From Megascapheus bottae (taxonomy: Eukaryota; Chordata; Mammalia; Rodentia; Geomyidae), in contig JANJXV010000013.1 of assembly GCA_024803745.1 (NCBI GenBank), positions 30,484,001 through 30,548,000 on the forward strand: a DNA stretch of 64,000 nt, read 5' to 3'. The notes beneath the pieces are model-generated. The model saw only the letters and a list, made by a program, of their open reading frames with translations. It did not search any database and was not told where the DNA came from. Of the stretch, positions 58,261-64,000 are shown in pieces. A program made the position numbers and the translations under genes. Position 1 is the stretch's first letter, and every line of letters begins with the position of its first letter.

Positions 58261-58984
58261 TTCCTGTTCTTTTTTTTAATAATATTTTTATTGTAATTAA
58301 TAAAAGGGTTACATGATATTTGCCAGATAGAAGGTGCATTAATTCACATACATTGATACCCTTTCACATGTCTTGGTCCCCATTACCCTCCCCACTACTC
58401 TCCCATCTTGGTTTTCCCCCTTCCCTATCCAATTTCAAATAACCAAATACAAAGATATCCAATATATCAGATAATAAAGTGAGATACTATACCAATATGA
58501 GATAACCAAGGGACAGCAAAAGAGATTAGAGATAACATAGTACATTAAGTACAACAATCACTCATTATATGGCTTTTGTTTGAATATCCTGGAGGTCCTT
58601 TCAATTAGCTTCATACTATATGGTCTTATATATCAAGGTTTTGCTCTATTGCAAATCTCTGCTAAGAGAGCCCAAGGTTTCTACTGACTATGACAAATGA
58701 GGGAAACCATTGAGCCTAAGTTCCTTTGAGTCTGGCTTACATCACTTAATATGATTTTTTTCTAAGTCTTTCCATTTCCTAACAAATGGGTCGATGTCAT
58801 TTTTTCTGACAGCAGCATAGAAATCCATTGTGTAAAAATACCACATCTTTTTGATCCACTAATCAACTGAGGGACATCTAAGTTGGTTCCATATCTTTGC
58901 TATGGTGAATAATGCTGCAATGAACATCGTTGTGCTAGTGGATTTAGTATGCCCTAGTTTCTGGATGGTTGGGTAAATGCCAAG

Positions 58985-59294
58985 TGCCGGGGCCAGCCGG
59001 CAGCAAACCAGGGTTCACAGATTGGGGTTCCTGAAATAGGGGGCAAGGACTAGGAAGAAATAGAAGAGAGACAGACACACTGGTCCGGGATGTCTGCAGT
59101 CCAGGAAAAGACTGCCGCGTTTATTTTTCACTCCAGCTTCTTCCTTTCTTGAGACCCAGGGAACTTCCAGGTGTTACATTCATATGGTAAATCTCAGGTC
59201 ATTTAAACAGAATAAGGCCAGAAAACAATAAGACAATAAAGCCATTGTCTGATGCAAATCAAGGTACAGTTTGATTCCACTCTGGCTCCCAACA
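58985..59294 (-). mobile_element. Solo LTR, class II-like, inside LINE-1
   Basis: 310 bp with canonical TG...CA ends, flanked by a perfect 6-bp duplication GCCAAG (58979-58984, 59295-59300); removing it restores continuous L1. The minus strand begins TGTTGGGAGCC, a start familiar from rodent class II (IAP-type) LTRs, and carries AAAAATAAACGCGGCAG (an AATAAA signal then U5-like sequence), so the LTR points left. An octamer ATGCAAAT is at 59252-59259. No internal retroviral sequence remains. Younger than the LTR at 30677, judging from the exact duplication and intact ends. Confidence 0.9.
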
Positions 59295-59475
59295 GCCAAG
59301 TAGTGGAATTGCTGGGTCATAGGGGAGCTCTATGTTTAGCCTTTTGAGGCACTGCCATACTGCTTTCCATAGTGGTTGAACAAGTTTGCACTCCCACCAA
59401 GAGTGTAGTAGTGATCCCTCCTGACCACATCGCCTCCACCATCTGTTGTTATTAGTTTTCCTCACCCTGGCCATT

Positions 59476-59545
59476 CTAACTGGAATGAGGTGGAATCAGT
59501 TGTTTTGATTCTAACAGGAATGAGGTGGAATGAGTTGTTTTGATT
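59476..59545. repeat. 35-bp tandem duplication within LINE-1
   Basis: Two units, 59476-59510 and 59511-59545, both of the form CTAAC-x-GGAATGAGGTGGAAT then AGTTGTTTTGATT, differing at two or three positions. The parallel L1 at 35155-35200 has one unit. It breaks the ORF2 frame. Confidence 0.85.
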
Positions 59546-59701
59546 TGCATTTCTTTTATGACCAGAGATGTTGAGCATTTTTTCGTGTGTCTATAGGCCA
59601 TTTTTGTTTCTTCTTCAGACAAGACTTTCTTTAAGTCTTTGGCCCTTTTTTTAATGGAATGGTTGTTACTTTGGAGATTAGTTTTGGAGTGATTCAATTT
59701 T

Positions 59702-61063
59702 TTGAGCTGTTCATATATTTTAGATATGAGGCCTTTGTCCGCTGTATGGTTGGTGAATATCTTCTCCTACTCTGTATGCTTCCTAATTAATTTACTAGCT
59801 AAGAAAAGCCCAGGGCCAGATGGATTCACAGCTGAATTCTATAAGGTCTTCAAAGCAGAGCTCATACCAATACTCCTCCAGCTCTTCAACGAAATTGAAA
59901 ATGAAGGTTCTTTACCAAATTCATTCTATGAAGCCAGTATAACACTCATCCCCAAACCAGACAGAGATTTATCAAAGAAAGAGAACTATAGACCTATTTC
60001 TTTGATGAACATCAATGCAAAACTTCTCAACAAAATATTGGCCAACCGTCTACAACAACTTATCAAAAAAATTATACACTATAATCAAACAGGATTCCTC
60101 ACAGGGAGGCAAAGCTGGTTCAACATACGCAAATCAATTAATATAATTCAACACATCAACAGGAGCAAGGACAAAAATCACATGATTGTCTCAGTAGATG
60201 CAGAAAAGGCATGTGATGAGATCCAACACCCCTTTATGTTAAAAGCTCTGGAGAAACTAGGAATCCATGGAACATTCCTCAATATAATAAAGGCTGTGTA
60301 TGACAAACCCACAGGTAGTATTATACTTAATGGCGAAAAGCTAAAGCCATTCGCTCTAAAATCAGGAATGAGACAAGGATGCCCACTCTCTCCTTTCCTC
60401 TTTAACATAGTATTAGAATTCCTAGCCAGTGCAATAAGGCAAGAAGCAAGCATAAAGGGGATCCAAGAAGGGAAAGAGGAAATACAACTATCCCTCTTTG
60501 CAGATGACATGATTCTGTATTTAAAGAATCCTATAGACTCAACTCACAAGCTCCTTGAGCTGATTCAAAACTTTGGAAGGGTAGCAGCGTATAAAATTAA
60601 CCCTCAAAAATCAACTGCCTTCCTCTACGCCAACAGTGAGAGGAACAAGGCAACAATCAGGAAAGCAATTCCTTTTGCAATAGCCTCAAAGAAAATGAAG
60701 TACCTAGGAATTAGGTTAAATAAGAATGTAAAGGACCTTTTTGACGAAAACTTTAAAACCATGAAAAAGGAAATTAAAGCAGAACTGAGAAAATGGAAAT
60801 ACCTCCCATGCTCCTGGATTGGAAGAATCAACATCGTGAAAATGACAATCTTGCCAAGGGCTATCTACAAATTCAACGCAATACCCATCAATATCCCAAT
60901 GTCATTCTTTAAAGAAATAGAAGAGGCAATTCAAAATTTCATATGGAATAATAAAAGACCCAGTATAGCAAAAACATTTCTTAGCAGAAAGAATCGCGCA
61001 GGAGGAATTTCAATACCAAACTTTAGACTCTATTACAGAGCTATAATTATCAAAACAGCTTGA
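59702..61063 (+). pseudogene. LINE-1 ORF2 reverse-transcriptase fragment (453-codon chimeric frame)
   Basis: The longest open frame in the window. Residues 1-33 come from antisense L1 left of the inversion junction; from residue 34 on it is genuine ORF2: [14 protein letters not shown] (35-48), [40 protein letters not shown], the [11 protein letters not shown] metal-binding region, [20 protein letters not shown], and the catalytic FADD at 266-269 (60497-60508). These are the ordered RT motifs of non-LTR retrotransposons. It lacks the endonuclease domain and stops at TGA 61061-61063 where the sister copies continue with a tryptophan. Beyond the stop, ORF2 sequence continues to 61480 with further frameshifts. 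No natural promoter or start; the ATG lies in foreign antisense sequence. Confidence 0.92.
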
Positions 61064-61480
61064 TACTGGCACAAGAACAGGCCTGAAGATCAATGGAATA
61101 GAACTGAGGACCCAGGTATTAAACCACAGACCTATGGCCACCTAATCTTTGACAAGGGAGCCAAAACAAATAGAATGGAAGAAAGATAGCCTCTTCAACA
61201 AGTTGTGCTGTCAGAACTGGTTAAGCACCTGCAGAAAACTAAAGTTGGATCCTTCTTTGTCACCCTGCGTTAGAATTAACTCCAAATGGATCAAAGACCT
61301 CGAGGTAAAAGCTGACACACTGAAAACTTTACAAGAAGGAATAGGAGATACACTAGGCCTCCTTGGCACAGGTTGAAACTTTCTTAATAAGGACCAAGAA
61401 TCACAACAAATCAGAGAAAGGCTGGATATGTGGAACTGCATTAAACTGCAGAGCTTTTGTATGGCAAAGGACATAGCTAC
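59802..61480 (+). mobile_element. LINE-1 ORF2 segment, inverted 5' part of the 58273-61480 insertion
   Basis: Sense L1 from the start of the RT domain to GGCAAAGGACATAGCTA (61463-61479). The next L1 base in sister copies (AGTAAACTAATCAGG) is found at the inner end of the minus segment near 59800, so the two pieces are adjacent in L1. The right target-site duplication TTCCTGTTCTTT is at 61481-61492. Confidence 0.95.
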
Positions 61481-61492
61481 TTCCTGTTCTTT

Positions 61493-64000
61493 AAGGCCTC
61501 ATTAATTGGCCTTCACTCCTACTTTTATCCTGGCGTGTGTTCTTCATTGGTATTTCCAATATCCAACAGCTCTTTCCCCAGCTCCCAGTAGCCTGCTTGT
61601 CATCCATCTGCATAGAAGTGGCAAGCTCTGCCCAGAGCTGACAATGAATACAGACTGATGAGGTTTAACTTCATACACATGCTACTTTTTACTATTTGAG
61701 AGTTATGTGCTGAGTTTTGCCCCCTTTACAAATTTTACACATTAAAGTGCTAATGAGCAGTATCTCGAAATGTGAAGCTAGTTCTAAATAAGTTTATTTA
61801 ACCAAATAATTTAAATTAGAGGCTAGAGAAGTACATTAAGGGTAGAAAACAAATGTATGTGCTCAAAAGTTCTAGGACTGATTCCTAGATGAGGAGAAAG
61901 TAGAGGTAGAGAACATTTGATCTGTAGGAGGGTCTGAGTGGAAGAAATATAATCCCAGAAGAGAAAGGTGAAAAAGTGTGGGAGTGGAGCTTACTGGACA
62001 CTGAAGAAAGGAAACCACACAATTTGTGGGTGGAGATGGGCGGGAGGGAATGAGAGACAATGAGGAAACTGATGACACTGTATAAAAAGGAAATGAGCTC
62101 ATTATCTGACTCACATAACTGAGGCCTCAGTATATCACCTCTATAAGAATAAAGTAAACAATAAAGAAAGAACAATAAAGAACAACAAAGAAAAGAGTGA
62201 AAAAATAATTGAAACAAGAGTGAAGGAAACCATCATTAAAAGTCACTAAACTTTCAACATATTCATCTTGCCAAAAAAGTAAATAGGGTATAAGAAAGGT
62301 CAAATAATTTGTCGGGCTGGGATAATAATGTAGCGGCAGATCAGTAGTGTGGCATGAAAGCTCAGAGGATGCGGAAATTACAGGTGTGCACACCTAACTG
62401 AGTAACTCGCTGAGTTGTATTTCATTATCTGAAATGATTACAGGTAAAGATCACGAGCTTGATGGGCTCAATTTCATTAGTAATGCATATTCCCCACCAA
62501 CTTCTCTGGCAAAAGTAAAGGCTATTCTGTCAAATAATAAATAATTTTGCTGTTTTATAGGAGAATAACATAGAAATAAATATGGGAATATAAAGTGTTT
62601 TAGTCTCTTAATAAGTAATTTGCATTGGTAAAATTTAGTCCCAACATAAGTATGTGCAGGAAGCATTATGTGTGTTACTAAAAATATAGAGATAGCAAAA
62701 ATAGCACAAATAATTATGTTTACTGAAAACAAAACAAAATTGTGAACCATTCTCAAGTAAGTGATAAATGAACAGTTTGCATTTCTGAGCAATTCATATG
62801 CTATTGGAAATATGTACTCACTTTCTACTATTATCACCCACCTAATTTGATCATTAAAATAGACAACAAAAAGACAGTTGCTGCTTATCTTCCTCTATAC
62901 TTTGAGACACGTCATGACCAGGTTGTATCTGTCCCAAAAAGTGTGTTCTTGTGGTGGGAAACTAATAGATTTATGTTTCAGAGCAACTGTTCCTTCCTAT
63001 TGGCTGAACAATACACCCCTCTGTCTGAAGCCACCAGGAATTCAGAATTATTCATGACTACAGCAAAACTTTATCCATGGTATTAATGTAAGAATAATTC
63101 CTTAGTACTATAGAGTTTACATAAACATCACCAAATTGAATTTCAACTCATTCGCTTATATATCTGAAGTGTCACCGTTAAATGACATGAAATTCCATCT
63201 GCTGGTAGCTCTTCTGTAGATTCACGTGGATTTAAGAATTATAAATTGAGAAACAGATGGATTTGATCACTCAGCTGACAAAGTTAGGTGTTTGGTGCTG
63301 AAATGAAATACAATTCACAAAAAAAGCAAACCAATTTATTTATGTAATGAGAATAGTTAAATCTCCTTAAAAAGAGAAAATAAAGCCACATTTGAATTTT
63401 ATGACAGAGTATTTCATACCTACTTTCTATAAAGTAAAATATGATTTTTCATAAAAATCTAAAAAAAATCTGCTAGACTTTGAGGATTGTTTTTTCCATA
63501 GTCTATTTTTTTTGGTTAGGATGAAAAGCTTGACCTTCGGATCTGAAATGCTGAGTCTACTATTTATTAAATCCAATAATCCTGTAATTTGTAGTAATAC
63601 ACTAAACATTGATATTTCTATCCAAGGTGAAACTATTAGAAATCCTTTCATACATCCACCCTCCTAATTCCTTTTAGGATAGAGTCAGGAGTTAAACTGC
63701 TTTTGGACATCAAATTGTAGGTCACAGATGAACATTTTTTTCTTGTGAATCTGAGGGTCAGGCTTCAGGAAATGACAAACATCAAATTACTTGAGGAGCA
63801 TTTTCTGACATTAAGCCCAACAGCTGAGAATTAAAACGTGATGAGAATATTAATACATGGAATCCAGTAAGTGTTTGAATACATCTCCTTGTTTCCTTTC
63901 CAAAAGAACTTAAGAGTTAAATAGAGCTTGCCTTGATTCTGGTTCACTGGCTTTTTGAATATATGATGGATTTGGTCACTTAACTTCCCTTGATATTGTC
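61493..64000. other. AT-rich unique DNA, no gene seen
   Basis: About 2.5 kb to the window end. Several serine/phenylalanine-rich minus-strand frames (for example 62217-61885, 62837-62451) show no recognisable family; the first lies opposite a purine-rich stretch that explains its composition. Confidence 0.5.

Larger units (their letters stand above)
58273..59800 (-). mobile_element. LINE-1 3' segment of a 5'-inverted insertion, antisense
   Basis: Minus-strand L1 from the passage TAGCTAGTAAATTAATTAGG (about 59800) to the 3' end, poly(A) side at 58271-58277. It includes ORF2 tail frames minus 59697-59476 and minus 59474-59259 (C-x3-C-x7-H-x4-C knuckle kept). A solo LTR (58985-59294) splits it. 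A 35-base tandem duplication lies at 59476-59545. The left target-site duplication TTCCTGTTCTTT is at 58261-58272. Confidence 0.95.

Noticed and set aside
62127..62837. Minus-strand frames of 88 and 128 codons near the right end
   Set aside because: No homology that I can recognise, ordinary AT-rich composition and no splice or promoter context; open by chance is the simplest view.

Overview
This is AT-rich, gene-poor nuclear DNA from a rodent. The best sequence clue to the lineage is the SINEs. They include tRNA-Ala/ID-type elements, 7SL-related B1-type monomers joined to an ID-like 3' monomer (B1-dID-like), and an abundant dimer whose ID-like left half is joined to the same 3' monomer. That dimer fits what I recall of the IDL-Geo SINE of Geomyoidea (kangaroo rats, pocket mice, pocket gophers). 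The lineage call is therefore an inference; the rodent call is firmer. I find no intact host gene, no structural RNA gene and no CRISPR or prokaryote-like content. The window looks intergenic or deep-intronic.

Layout: 1-1925 is a head-to-head (5'-inverted) LINE-1. 1.9-10 kb is mostly unique AT-rich DNA with scattered SINEs. 10.2-11.5 kb holds a SINE, a long CT/CA microsatellite and a sense L1 3' end. 11.5-25 kb is unique DNA with short antisense L1 3' ends and SINEs. 25.7-27.4 kb and 29.8-32 kb are composite L1/SINE blocks with inverted L1 segments; the second contains a CpG-rich solo LTR. 34.2-35.9 kb is a young 5'-truncated antisense L1 that keeps an open 222-codon ORF2 tail. 36.5-39.6 kb carries SINE pairs. 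40-43 kb has microsatellites, an ancient repeat pair and a nested SINE. 46.7-47.4 kb is a processed pseudogene of the splicing factor subunit SF3B6. 48-51.6 kb has two tiny L1 insertions. 58.3-61.5 kb is a complete, datable L1 insertion with a 5' inversion, a perfect 12-bp target-site duplication and a nested solo LTR. The last 2.5 kb appear unique.

Nothing here works as a pathway or operon. The story is retrotransposition: L1-encoded reverse transcriptase and endonuclease explain the L1s, the SINEs and the processed pseudogene, and two class-II-like retroviral LTRs landed inside L1 copies. The strongest observation is that at least five L1 insertions show head-to-head inversions expected from twin priming, two of them with exact target-site duplications and abutting breakpoints. 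I see no convincing undescribed biological system.
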